From assembly GCA_947396885.1 (NCBI GenBank), contig OX377201.1, positions 9,162,934-9,226,933 of the forward strand: a DNA stretch of 64,000 nucleotides, written 5' to 3'. Within the stretch, counting starts at the first letter, position 1. Each line of letters starts with the position of its first letter. Below are positions 41,001 through 43,639 of the stretch, in pieces. The notes below the pieces were generated by a model. The model worked only from the letters and a program-made list of their open reading frames with translations. It did not search any database and had not been told where the DNA came from. The translations under genes and the position numbers were made by a program. The stretch is from Heligmosomoides polygyrus polygyrus. Its lineage: Eukaryota; Nematoda; Chromadorea; Rhabditida; Heligmosomidae.

Positions 41001-42896
41001 GGAGCGTGCCATTCACACTGGGGCGCGCTTTCTCCTCTCTCTCGTCGCTGTGATAGAAGAAAAAGCAATACTGCTTGGTCTTCCAAAACCAGGCCTAGAA
41101 GAATCGACACTATTGCAACCAGAGTAACGTAAACGTAATCGGGCGCGTTGTAGCGCTGTCGGAGAAGGCGCCGGCTGAAAGTAGGTTCTTGTCTCGGATC
41201 CTAGTCAGGCAAATCAAACCCTCATTTTCCATGGCCTATACACTATGTGCAGAATGCATGGCGTATTCAACAAAAAGACTGATTAGCGCCGAACTTTACC
41301 CTTTATCTAATATTATATCCAAAAAGAATCGAGTGGGAAAAGGGTCAAAAAGAGGCGAGGATGGAGCTTTCAAGCGACATTAAAAACAGAAAGCAGAGGT
41401 CAGAATGAATTCTTACCGTAACACATTTGCGAGAAGCATAAGTTTTTGCATTAGAGCGCATTCCTCCTGGATCTCCGTAGCGAGTAAAGAATTATAAAAC
41501 ATATAGACTTTTCTCGGTTTACGGAAAAGAAATGCGAGGAGTAGAGTAGGGAGGTAGAAAGAAGAAGAGAAAGAAGAGGAAGCACATGAAAAAGAAGAAG
41601 AACTGGAATAAGGAGAACAGGAAAAAGAAGAAGAAGTAAAAAAAAACAACATTTACTCCTATTTATTCCTGCACCAGAAGTGCGCCTAAACAATAAAAAA
41701 CTAAGAAATAGAACCAGGCAAGGACGAAAAGTAGAAAAAAAAATAAGGAAGAAAGAGAAAGAAGAACTGGGAGAAGAACAGAAAGAAGAATAAGACTGTC
41801 GCACGCACCGCGAATCAAGGTCTAAGGTTCCGACTCCGCCCAGGTCAGCCAAGCATCCCGTCCCTGGGGGTCCGCGAATCGGTAGTAGCCTTGTCTGGGA
41901 AGGAGAAAACACTAACTTTTTCCTTGAGTGATACTTGCAAGACACTGTATGGTCCAAATACGCATTAAAATCACCCCGCGATATTCCGCAGAAGCAGAAT
42001 ACGTGGCGCATCTCAAAAGGGGATGATCAGCACGCGCTTCATCGTTTATCAATGAATTACTACTTAACCCCCAGTCCCTCACAGTAGGTTGTTGTTGAAT
42101 GACACACGTATTCATTGGAGCTAAGATAAAGGATATATCGATCCATCAAACCCTCTTGGGGTACGCCACACAATCTACTTTTTCTGAAACCGGATTCGTC
42201 AGCGACCTACAACAATTTAACAGAGAAAATACAACCGAAAACCTTGATAGCGTGCGGCTTATCAAGCGACATGGTGAGGCATTTCGCCGCGTTATCAAGG
42301 CTTTCTGCTGTATTTTCTCGGTTAAATTGCTGTAAGTCGTTGATGATTCCGGTCCCTGGACGTCGTCGAGGCAACTCTAAGGCGCATTTGGCCTCTGCAA
42401 TGACTTGTGGTGGCTATTTAATGAAAAAACAGTATTTAATTCGTATGGCGCTAGTTCACCGACCTTGAAGGGATAGAAGGCTTGGTCGGCATGAGCGGGA
42501 AATCCGAACCAGGAACCTGGAGTCGGGTGCACGTGACAGTCGGCGCCTCTTCCTACTGCGCTGACACTCGTTTTTATTGGAACCAGAATAACTTGAACAT
42601 AAATTCATAGCCTACGCGGAGGAAGGACGGCCTAATGGGAATATTTAATCTACAAATTAAAGGGCGGCAGAGTTCAAAAAATAGCGCACTTCTGTGCAAA
42701 ATGCGTTGGCGGAAGATGAGCTGCCGCGATGTAAGAGGATTTTGAGACATTATTAAGCGACTAGGGACAAGTAGAGCGAAGAATATGCTGAACCCAAGGG
42801 AGCAGTGAAGCTCTATAAAAGAAGAAGAAAAAGAAGATCGTCATCCTACCTGAGCAAGACGAGTCGTCTATATTTGGAGTCACACATCATCATCAT
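11005..42896 (-). CDS. ELAPOR: ELAPOR1/2 (EIG121)-like type I membrane protein, 24 exons, last exon missing
   Basis: Exons in coding order: 42896-42850, 36028-35856, 34784-34719, 33863-33728, 28332-28150, 26985-26879, 26817-26728, 24938-24792, 24731-24580, 22089-21978, 21922-21815, 21758-21642, 20209-20088, 20010-19894, 19831-19634, 19410-19145, 17838-17697, 17582-17488, 15489-15410, 15347-15211, 15152-15078, 11991-11903, 11307-11158, 11098-11005. They sum to 3003 nt (1001 residues) and every junction keeps frame. Seen: signal peptide (1-27), repeated Cx2C/CPPG cysteine-rich blocks (about 30-660), a region opening with YDLSPW that resembles a mannose-6-phosphate-receptor homology domain (about 700-865), one transmembrane helix (about 945-966), and a tail with YTRL, a YxxPhi sorting motif, then an acidic run. 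Vertebrate ELAPOR1/2 (about 1010-1030 residues) share this order and act in the endosome-lysosome system; the same location here is inference. Splice sites are GT-AG except a GC donor after the twelfth exon. Confidence 0.93.
11158..11307 (-). CDS. ELAPOR: ELAPOR-like exon 23, residues 920-970, transmembrane helix
   Basis: Acceptor ATTCAG, donor AGAG|GTTTGA. It encodes CSNLTEKEK and then a 22-residue hydrophobic helix starting IMLSTAVLAFVILCIALI, followed by basic residues on the cytosolic side. Confidence 0.94.
11533..11797 (-). repeat. tRNA-derived SINE copy
   Basis: A diverged reverse copy in the intron between ELAPOR-like exons 22 and 23: AGGATGCGCCAAGC at the left, GACTGCGCCACCACGCGCCC at the right. 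Confidence 0.75.
11903..11991 (-). CDS. ELAPOR: ELAPOR-like exon 22, residues 891-920
   Basis: Acceptor CTTTAG, donor ACAA|GTAAGT. It encodes ACPVCGLGDYEMIRGECIDG, the juxtamembrane cysteine-rich motif. Confidence 0.95.
12890..13055 (+). repeat. Possible LINE 3' end
   Basis: A T-rich stretch ends in GAGCTACGTCCAGAATAAAGTA with a short AAAGT repeat tail. A similar ending (CTACGTCCCAGAATAAATAAA) occurs at about 35810-35845, which suggests the 3' end of a shared retroelement. Confidence 0.4.
13769..14045 (+). repeat. tRNA-derived SINE copy with clear target duplication
   Basis: A nearly full-length copy flanked by the 12-bp duplication TTAAACCTCATG (13757-13768 and immediately after the CTTTATCCTTTA tail). 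It shows that the element moves by retrotransposition with long target duplications. Confidence 0.92.
15078..15152 (-). CDS. ELAPOR: ELAPOR-like exon 21, residues 866-890
   Basis: Acceptor TTTACAG, donor GCAG|GTGAGT. It encodes the highly conserved CPDGTCDGCLFHAIIES. Confidence 0.96.
15211..15347 (-). CDS. ELAPOR: ELAPOR-like exon 20, residues 820-865
   Basis: Acceptor CTTTCAG, donor CGAG|GTCAGT. It encodes LHLWFDSVGVSSEACPRGNA and VITARCTP, the family's conserved end of the receptor-like domain. The next intron is 58 nt. Confidence 0.94.
15410..15489 (-). CDS. ELAPOR: ELAPOR-like exon 19, residues 793-820
   Basis: Acceptor TTTACAG, donor TACG|GTAAGG. It encodes ATRLEEIAVKRERDGWNLTD. The next intron is 62 nt. 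Confidence 0.9.
15786..15842 (-). repeat. SINE fragment
   Basis: Only the 3' part of the SINE is seen (AGGATGCGCCACGCG, TTCTACGGAATATCGTGG). Confidence 0.6.
16149..16262 (-). repeat. SINE fragment, diverged
   Basis: The 5' half of the SINE in reverse: GGTACCAGTTCA through CCTTCGGCTGCGCTACAACG. A GAA/GAT microsatellite lies just left of it (16085-16120). Confidence 0.55.
16402..16964. mobile_element. Second, diverged hAT-like element
   Basis: It starts TAGACAGGGATCCAACGCCG and ends GGCGTGGGATCTAATGTCCT, imperfect inverted repeats related to those of the element at 6289-8944. Flanking octamers CGTTGTGC (16394-16401) and CGTTGTAC (16965-16972) match at seven of eight bases. The interior has CGGAT/ATCCGA-rich sequence and a nested MITE at 16655-16827. 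Confidence 0.7.
16655..16827. repeat. Palindromic MITE, GGATTCATCAAC termini, nested
   Basis: CTGGGTCCAGATTCATCAAC at the left and GATGAATCCGACCCCTGG at the right. The core shares CAGCAATTTAACAGAGAAAA and the palindromic TTATC…GATAA segment with the copies at 54228 and 42188. It is inserted inside the hAT-like element at 16402-16964. Confidence 0.85.
16975..17480. other. Intron sequence without recognised features
   Basis: This part of the intron between ELAPOR-like exons 18 and 19 shows no recognisable exon, repeat end or RNA gene. Confidence 0.4.
17488..17582 (-). CDS. ELAPOR: ELAPOR-like exon 18, residues 762-793
   Basis: Acceptor TTTTAG, donor TTCT|GTAAGT. It encodes VTGAACRLTVLPDIGSNRTK and LAFVSPLL. 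Confidence 0.9.
17697..17838 (-). CDS. ELAPOR: ELAPOR-like exon 17, residues 714-761
   Basis: Acceptor CTTTCAG, donor GCTG|GTCAGT. It encodes GASYYHSFNFSLFGGKIQCK, a core strand pair of the mannose-6-phosphate-receptor-like domain. Confidence 0.92.
17840..18765. other. Intron sequence without recognised features
   Basis: The intron between ELAPOR-like exons 16 and 17. Several open frames cross it on both strands, including one of 137 codons, but none has splice-consistent edges or a recognisable domain. Confidence 0.4.
18771..19002 (-). repeat. tRNA-derived SINE copy, 5' truncated
   Basis: GAAGGATAAGGATAAAGGA tail at the left, CCGATGAACAGATCAGCGC in the middle, ending near GGCGGGAACTACGAACC. 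The tRNA-like head is missing. Confidence 0.75.
19145..19410 (-). CDS. ELAPOR: ELAPOR-like exon 16, residues 626-714
   Basis: Acceptor CCCCAG, donor AGAA|GTAAGT. It encodes cysteine-rich units (DCVVCPPNSIV, CVRCGEN) and then LNYDLSPWLK, which looks like the start of a mannose-6-phosphate-receptor homology domain. A weaker alternative acceptor exists a few codons downstream. Confidence 0.9.
19634..19831 (-). CDS. ELAPOR: ELAPOR-like exon 15, residues 560-625
   Basis: Acceptor TTTTCAG, donor GAAG|GTATGT. It encodes ARVLSMNVTNIGSKAGVQGG, then cysteine-rich units CLPCPKG and CVPCPPGHYM. Confidence 0.95.
19894..20010 (-). CDS. ELAPOR: ELAPOR-like exon 14, residues 521-559
   Basis: Acceptor CTTTCAG, donor TATG|GTAGTT. 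It encodes …KATQYRFLAAFNGTQPRRVW…, with one possible N-glycosylation site (NGT). Confidence 0.88.
20088..20209 (-). CDS. ELAPOR: ELAPOR-like exon 13, residues 480-520
   Basis: Acceptor TTTTCAG, donor TGAG|GTAAAC. It encodes HFTIVFETTCADSSCVLYMI, a strongly conserved two-cysteine segment of the family. Confidence 0.94.
20910..21165. repeat. PIF/Harbinger-like palindromic MITE (CGCCGCGCGGCG family), two fused copies
   Basis: It starts GGCCTAGTTTATACTTGCGC and ends GCGCAACTATAAACCAGGGC, flanked by TAA on both sides (20907-20909 and 21166-21168). Near 21028 a second family start (GGCCATAATTTATACTTACG) appears inside, so two copies are fused. Relatives are at 23590 and 58265. Confidence 0.8.
21169..21323. 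repeat. PIF/Harbinger-like palindromic MITE (GCCGAGCGACG family)
   Basis: It starts GGTCTCGTTTATACTTTGAC and ends GGAAGTATAAAAGGGGCC, flanked by TAA at 21166-21168 and 21324-21326. It abuts the previous element with one shared TAA between them. Confidence 0.85.
21642..21758 (-). CDS. ELAPOR: ELAPOR-like exon 12, residues 441-480, GC donor
   Basis: Acceptor TTTCTAG. The only donor that keeps frame and family similarity into exon 13 is GAAG|GCACGT, a GC donor. It encodes …GEAWLASGTALVSAPSLQKG and a hydrophobic beta strand. Confidence 0.82.
21815..21922 (-). CDS. ELAPOR: ELAPOR-like exon 11, residues 405-441
   Basis: Acceptor TTTACAG, donor GAAG|GTAAGC. It encodes CERCPVETVPNYGYEFVQWD and AIPPNI, matching the family's second GFEYKWW-like region. 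Confidence 0.94.
21978..22089 (-). CDS. ELAPOR: ELAPOR-like exon 10, residues 368-405
   Basis: Acceptor TTCAG, donor AACG|GTAGGT. It encodes VCPPCNPGMAKNANGVCVFC, a cysteine-rich unit. Confidence 0.94.
22290..22510. repeat. MITE with TGTCGCGA…CAGCATTG-type ends
   Basis: The right end AATGCTGCCCATCTTCGCGA resembles the ends of the better-preserved copy at 29193-29377. The left end (ATGTCCCGAGTATGGGCAGC) is diverged. Confidence 0.5.
22637..22919 (+). repeat. tRNA-derived SINE copy with clear target duplication
   Basis: A full copy between the direct repeats TTATGCTAATTGT (about 22624-22636) and the same 13 bases after the CCTTTTATCTT tail. It lies in the intron between ELAPOR-like exons 9 and 10. 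Confidence 0.92.
22930..23500. repeat. Old repeat, related to 36400-36850
   Basis: 23340-23440 (GTAAGCAGCATTTACACTAT, CAATCAAATAAAAATTGCGA) recurs as a direct copy at 36468-36530. An inverted relative with TTGCGATTTTTGTTTGATTA lies near 28968. No gene was seen. Confidence 0.55.
23520..23762 (-). repeat. tRNA-like repeat copy split by a MITE
   Basis: The family tail TTGTTGCGATCAAAAGCTC and TGCGCCAAGCGGGACTCGAA are at the left and TACACCACCGGCGCTG at the right. The middle is interrupted at about 23590-23728 by the palindromic MITE listed next. Confidence 0.8.
23590..23728. repeat. PIF/Harbinger-like palindromic MITE nested in a tRNA-like repeat
   Basis: AGCCCTAGTTTATACTTGTG at the left and its complement CACAAGTATAAACTAGGGCT at the right give terminal repeats of about 20 bp. 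The core is CGCGGCGCGGCACCA and its inverse. Flanks are TT/TTA-like. Confidence 0.85.
23901..24188 (+). repeat. tRNA-derived SINE copy
   Basis: A full-length copy with a canonical A box (GTGTAGCGCAGTCGGAGGAG), GGTTTGGATAC in the B-box position, and a GTCCTTTATCTTTAT tail. Confidence 0.88.
24580..24731 (-). CDS. ELAPOR: ELAPOR-like exon 9, residues 317-367
   Basis: Acceptor GATTCAG, donor TACG|GTAAGC. It encodes CSERPACRPSDYYPVTEPC and YKKVQPAVCRDDIIG, a second copy of the DY…C module seen in exon 2. Confidence 0.95.
24792..24938 (-). CDS. ELAPOR: ELAPOR-like exon 8, residues 268-317
   Basis: Acceptor TCTTCAG, donor TCCG|GTACGT. It encodes three tandem cysteine-rich units (CTLCPPGTSS, CTPCGPGFF, CGHCPQTHYSG). 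Confidence 0.96.
25117..25443 (-). other. Unassigned intronic open frame, 108 codons
   Basis: A same-strand open frame between ELAPOR-like exons 7 and 8. The part RRVVPLKDSATPEELLEPIL…ALDDEFRMM…GSITLFW has a protein-like alternation of hydrophobic and charged residues, faintly like a ubiquitin or Ras-association fold. It ends at a good donor (TTTTG|GTGAGG), and GCTGCAG|CG near 25423 could be an acceptor. Its end phase (2) does not fit exon 8, so it is not a simple cassette exon. It could be a retroposed exon, part of a nested gene, or chance. Confidence 0.3.
25606..25900 (-). repeat. tRNA-derived SINE copy with clear target duplication
   Basis: A full reverse copy, AAGGATAAAGGATAAAGG at the left and ACTGCGCTACACGCGCCC at the right, flanked by the 13-bp duplication TAGTTATTTGTTA. 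Confidence 0.92.
26286..26573 (-). repeat. tRNA-derived SINE copy
   Basis: A reverse copy, GGGGTAAAGGATAAAGG at the left and CTCCGACTGCGCTCCACG at the right. It shares the subfamily variant GTCGTTTAGGCAATTTGGAT with the copy at 27178. Confidence 0.88.
26728..26817 (-). CDS. ELAPOR: ELAPOR-like exon 7, residues 238-268
   Basis: Acceptor CTTCAG, donor CTTG|GTAAGA. It encodes ANVVSWVVTNSAGLK and ISRIDVLG, leading into the next cysteine-rich block. Confidence 0.92.
26879..26985 (-). CDS. ELAPOR: ELAPOR-like exon 6, residues 202-238
   Basis: Acceptor TTTCAG, donor AAGTG|GTACGG. It encodes …TGDWQKRTVDLRSG. The following intron is only 61 nt. Confidence 0.92.
27178..27466 (-). repeat. tRNA-derived SINE copy with clear target duplication
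   Basis: A reverse copy flanked by GTATAGATAAAACA on both sides (ending near 27178 and starting near 27470). It belongs to the same subfamily as 26286-26573. Confidence 0.9.
27999..28120. repeat. Short palindromic MITE, GGCCTACATGG ends
   Basis: GGCCTACATGGAGAGGC at the left, inverse CCCCACCATGTAGGCC at the right. A related single end (GTAGGCCACATTAACGACTA) lies near 21391. Confidence 0.65.
28150..28332 (-). CDS. ELAPOR: ELAPOR-like exon 5, residues 141-202
   Basis: Acceptor ATTTTAG, donor TATCG|GTAAAT. It encodes a beta-rich segment (…SFSAKLVRPGFVEFSYRMP…) with DVRNQQCQSYR at its end. Confidence 0.93.
28340..29190. repeat. Diverged foldback arms and AT-rich sequence
   Basis: 28640-28800 and 29500-29680 look like weak inverted copies (TCTTCTAAATAAACTTGATG against AAGCTTGTTTAGAACGGTGT, among others), which suggests an old element of about 1 kb. 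T-rich low-complexity sequence lies at 29020-29100. No gene was seen. Confidence 0.4.
29193..29377. repeat. Palindromic MITE, GGTACATGTCGC ends
   Basis: TGGTACATGTCGCAAAGACG with GCAGCATTG at the left, inverse CAATGCTGCTCACCTTCGCG and ACATGTACC at the right. A solitary end lies at about 27125-27160. Confidence 0.75.
29897..30172 (+). repeat. tRNA-derived SINE copy, diverged
   Basis: GCGCTAGCGCAGTAGGGGAG is the A-box region, GTTCGGATTTCCC follows, and it ends near AGAATGCCTGGCTTATCCC. Confidence 0.75.
30412..30671 (-). repeat. tRNA-derived SINE copy
   Basis: A reverse copy: AAAGGATAGGGAATAAAG at the left, CTCCTCCGACTGTGCACTCC at the right. Confidence 0.8.
30930..31205 (+). repeat. tRNA-derived SINE copy
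   Basis: GGGCGTGTAGCGCTGTCGGA head, ending in the GTACCCTCTATCC tail, just left of a mariner element. Confidence 0.82.
31239..32133 (+). mobile_element. Mariner element with terminal inverted repeats
   Basis: TA-flanked (31237-31238 and 32134-32135). The left end is GGGGGGGGCAAAAGTAATGA; the right end on the complement is GGGGGGCCAAAAGTAATGGA. At about 895 bp it is shorter than a complete mariner (about 1.3 kb). It lies in the intron between ELAPOR-like exons 4 and 5. Confidence 0.9.
31487..32043 (+). pseudogene. Mariner transposase, catalytic half
   Basis: An open frame runs from about IFTQDEKYVF (first catalytic aspartate, in DEK) through LLFDNAAPHREQ (second) to HPPYSLDISPCNYHYY (third), then a C-terminal helix and a stop at 32043. 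The N-terminal paired helix-turn-helix is missing, consistent with the short element. The catalytic half is unbroken, so the copy is fairly young, but it cannot bind its ends unaided. Confidence 0.88.
32263..33418. mobile_element. piggyBac-like non-autonomous element
   Basis: The left target is TTAA (32259-32262), followed by CACATTGACGACAATATGAG and the perfect palindrome GAGCCACCGGTGGCTC. The right end carries CACCGGTGGCTCATA and closes with GTCGTCAGTGTG and TTAG. Inside are repeated TACCGTAACCTACCGTAAT-type motifs and a nested SINE (32763-33059). No transposase was seen. A second copy is at 57310-58213. Confidence 0.78.
32763..33059 (-). repeat. tRNA-derived SINE copy nested in the piggyBac-like element
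   Basis: AAAGGATAAAGGACGACG at the left, TCCGACTGCGCTCCACGCGC at the right. It contains an extra direct CCACGCATG/CCACGCATT duplication. Confidence 0.9.
33422..33555. repeat. PIF/Harbinger-like palindromic MITE (GCCGAGCGACG family)
   Basis: GGGCCCGTTCATACTTCAAC at the left, CGAAGTATGAAAGGGGCC at the right, flanked by TTA on both sides (33419-33421, 33556-33558). It sits exactly at the right end of the piggyBac-like element. Confidence 0.88.
33728..33863 (-). CDS. ELAPOR: ELAPOR-like exon 4, residues 96-141
   Basis: Acceptor TTTTCAG, donor CCTGA|GTGAGT. It contains GGGARFEEFYTLPPGF, matching the conserved family segment that follows the first cysteine-rich block. Confidence 0.95.
33943..34265 (+). 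pseudogene. RTE-type LINE, 3' end of the reverse-transcriptase frame
   Basis: The translation gives SSKIRWASHVMHFADTHWTR and AITNWIRQDLKR. After a frame change it gives RPPTRW-like sequence, then ALRVHRAKRTQW, LARDRDELRN and HPLEQLDDQRDD to a stop. The C-terminus SKIRWAGHVMR…LARDRD…W is characteristic of RTE-clade retrotransposons. The copy is 5'-truncated, frameshifted and ends in a GATGACGACAGATA tail. Confidence 0.82.
34270..34715. other. No feature recognised
   Basis: Intron sequence between ELAPOR-like exons 3 and 4, right of the LINE end. A short match to 27760-27790 (ATAGAAATTG…CACGTCTA) is the only repeat hint. Confidence 0.35.
34719..34784 (-). CDS. ELAPOR: ELAPOR-like exon 3, residues 74-96
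   Basis: Acceptor TTTCAG, donor CCAG|GTAACT. It encodes FSCSAGNYLDLMTESCRPCP, the first cysteine-rich growth-factor-receptor-like block. Confidence 0.95.
34803..35213. repeat. PIF/Harbinger-like MITE with a second MITE nested inside
   Basis: The outer element runs from GGCCCCGTTTATATTTCGTC to AAAGTATGAACGGGGCC, followed by TTA. The inner element (about 34857-35131) begins AGCCGCGTGCACACT, ends AGTGTGCACGCGGCT and is flanked by TATA on both sides. Its core is made of inverted GCGGCAGTG-type repeats. Confidence 0.8.
35217..35358. repeat. PIF/Harbinger-like palindromic MITE (AGAGTTCTGCGGC family)
   Basis: GGCCCCCACAGAGTTCTGCG at the left, AAAACTCTGTGGGGGTCC at the right, TTA on both sides (35214-35216 and 35359-35361). 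The left TTA is shared with the neighbouring element. Confidence 0.88.
35856..36028 (-). CDS. ELAPOR: ELAPOR-like exon 2, residues 16-74
   Basis: Acceptor TTTTAG, donor GCT|GTGAGT. It encodes the end of the signal peptide and the family signature RPCGPSDYEFDYTECGPDGS followed by RWRVAVP and GLPEP. Confidence 0.95.
36222..36300 (+). repeat. tRNA-like repeat copy
   Basis: GTGCCGGTGGTGTAGCG (A-box region), a perfect T arm GCGGGTTCGAGTCCCGC, then TGGCGCTAGAGTTTTGATTG. It lies just upstream of ELAPOR-like exon 2 with respect to that gene's direction. Confidence 0.8.
36400..36850. repeat. Old repeat related to 22930-23470
   Basis: It contains GTAAGCAGCATTCACACTAT and CAATCAAATAAAAATCGTTG, shared in the same order with 23340-23440. 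No gene was seen. Confidence 0.5.
37006..37165 (+). repeat. SINE 3' half
   Basis: From GGTTTGCCAGCGAAGGATAA to AACGCCATTCTTTATCCCTT; the tRNA-like head is missing. Confidence 0.7.
37370..37667 (-). repeat. tRNA-derived SINE copy
   Basis: AAAAGGATAAAGGACAAG at the left, CTTCCACTACGCTACCACGC at the right. Confidence 0.85.
37838..38108 (-). repeat. tRNA-derived SINE copy
   Basis: AAAAGGATAAAGGACGGCG at the left, GCGCCTCCTCCGACTTCACT at the right, with a small internal deletion. Confidence 0.85.
38347..38506. repeat. Palindromic MITE (ATACTCCCGC family)
   Basis: GGGCCTGAGTTATACTCCCG and GGAGCATCCGCGGACGG at the left, inverse CCGCGGATGCTCCCGCGGGA and GTATAACACAGA at the right. Confidence 0.75.
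38680..38752 (-). repeat. SINE 5' end fragment
   Basis: AATCCAGGAATCTGATATGG through CTTCCACTACGCTAGACCGC: only the tRNA-like head in reverse. Confidence 0.65.
38870..38985 (-). repeat. tRNA-like repeat copy
   Basis: On the plus strand: TGTTACAGGATGTTTTGTTG, CGATCAAAACTCTTGCGCCA, GGCGGGACTCGAACCCGC and CACCACCAGCG. It is a good reverse copy of the element at 39213-39502. Confidence 0.85.
39213..39502. mobile_element. Foldback element with a tRNA-like core
   Basis: Terminal inverted repeats of about 64 bp (TTTACTAGTAACAATGTTCT… at the left, its complement at 39439-39502) enclose a tRNA-like sequence at 39333-39403. The core has an acceptor-like GCGCTGG/TGGCGC, an anticodon-stem-like CTGC-CTGGAAA-GCAG (anticodon GGA), and a perfect T arm GCGGGTTCGAGTCCCGC. 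A serine tRNA would need a long variable arm, which is absent. Confidence 0.88.
39510..40590. other. Intron sequence without recognised features
   Basis: Part of the large first intron of the ELAPOR-like gene. It is mostly AT-rich; no exon, RNA gene or complete repeat was recognised. Confidence 0.4.
40592..40949. repeat. Palindromic MITE, GGATTCATCAA termini
   Basis: ATGGGCCGGATTCATCAATG at the left, ATGAATCCGGCCCCAG at the right, same family as 2488-2849. Around 40735-40838 it holds part of another MITE (TCGCTCTTGTCGCGAAGTAT, GAACAGGCC) related to 55915-56162. Confidence 0.78.
41141..41306 (+). repeat. tRNA-derived SINE copy, internally deleted
   Basis: GGGCGCGTTGTAGCGCTGTC head, TTTACCCTTTATCT tail, with the middle shortened. 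Confidence 0.7.
41510..41790 (+). repeat. Purine-rich low-complexity tract
   Basis: GAAGAAGAAGA/GGAAAAAGAAG-type sequence over nearly 300 bases. The hydrophobic, serine-rich open frames read from its complement are compositional artefacts. Confidence 0.8.
41797..42035 (+). repeat. SINE copy, head truncated
   Basis: From ACTGTCGCACGCACCG through CCGAATACGCATT-like sequence to GTGGCGCATCTCAAAAGG. Confidence 0.7.
42122..42570 (-). repeat. tRNA-derived SINE copy split by a MITE
   Basis: The 3' part (GATAAAGGATATATCG) is at the left and the head (GCGCCTCTTCCTACTGCGCT) at the right. The middle is interrupted at about 42188-42359 by a GGATTC-type palindromic MITE. Confidence 0.75.
42188..42359. 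repeat. Palindromic MITE nested in a SINE
   Basis: ACCGGATTCGTCAGCGACCT and CAACAATTTAACAGAGAAAA at the left, inverse TTTTCTCGGTTAAATTGCTG and GTCGTTGATGATTCCGG at the right. Confidence 0.8.
42850..42896 (-). CDS. ELAPOR: ELAPOR-like exon 1: start and signal peptide
   Basis: Four consecutive ATG codons (first at 42896-42894) begin MMMMCDSKYRRLVLL. An in-frame TAA lies about 45 nt upstream, which supports this start. The donor CTCAG|GTAGGA leaves two bases that join exon 2 in phase. With exon 2 the N-terminus gives basic residues, a leucine-rich core and a cleavage region near VFG. Confidence 0.82.
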
Positions 42897-43320
42897 GATC
42901 TGACGACGTCGACCACGACGACGACGATGTCGAGCCCGACGTTAATTCGATTCGTGGCGTGTGGCCGAGCGGCTGACTGGTGCTGCTGCTGCTGAATCGG
43001 CGGGTTCGTCCGTCGGTCGAGGTGTGGGAGGAGGGCCGGCTGCTGGCTGCCAGCTCTGCGTGTCCTGCGCGGCGGCGGCGCCAGAGCTCAGTCAGGCTCG
43101 CGCTGGCTGCAGCCCGCCTCGCCGCTCCTCACGGCCTCGTATCGATATTCGTCGACGTCGTCGTCCTAGTCGTCGTTCTTCAACGGCTTCCCGATGAACA
43201 GCGACGACGACTGACTGCGCTCTGCCGTCTGCCGTCTCGGCGTTTACTCGCCGCGCGCGTGCTGCCCATGATATCGAGTTCATTAATCATGCGTGCTGCT
43301 GAAACAGCGGCCAACAATGA
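42897..43320 (-). promoter_or_regulatory. ELAPOR: GC-rich leader and probable promoter of the ELAPOR-like gene
   Basis: The 400 bases upstream of the start codon are strikingly GC- and CpG-rich (GACGACG/CGTCGTC runs, GCTGCTGCTGCTG) and carry no recognised transposon, unlike almost everything around them. The position fits a 5' untranslated region and promoter. No TATA box or start site can be fixed by eye. Plus-strand open frames here look compositional. A tRNA-like TGGCCGAGCGGCTG (42962-42975) is probably coincidental. Confidence 0.55.
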
Positions 43321-43564
43321 AGAACGAGCTGTGGAAAATCCGATTCCAAATGGCGCCACGCGCTGCTGGAGGGTAGTAGTAGCTTCTTCCGACAAAAGAC
43401 CCAAAGGCTGCTGCGCTGACGGATGTCAGCCTCATCCAAGCGCTTCGGCAATTGGCTTAGTTAAACGCCTGGAGCACCTGATGTTCCCTTGGTGCACACG
43501 ATTGTGCAAAGGCCCTCCACACATCGGGAAGAAGGGATGAGTATCGACGCTCTTCAAGCAACTG

Positions 43565-43622
43565 TTGTATGGGCCACGCTTTCTATTCCTATGGATATTG
43601 TGGAGACTGTGTGAATGGTATT
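43565..43622 (-). repeat. SINE fragment
   Basis: GGGCCACGCTTTCTATTCCT and GGATATTGTGGAGACTGTGT match the 3' part of the SINE in reverse. Confidence 0.55.
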
Positions 43623-43639
43623 AAGCTGTCGCAAAATTA

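Noticed and set aside
41451..42011. 186-codon minus-strand frame, rich in F, S and L
   Set aside because: It reads the complement of a purine-rich tract and a SINE. The hydrophobic, serine-rich composition is explained by the base composition.
42961..43540. Long plus-strand open frames in the GC-rich region
   Set aside because: Alanine-, arginine- and glycine-rich low-complexity translations expected from GC-rich DNA; the region fits better as the leader of the minus-strand gene.
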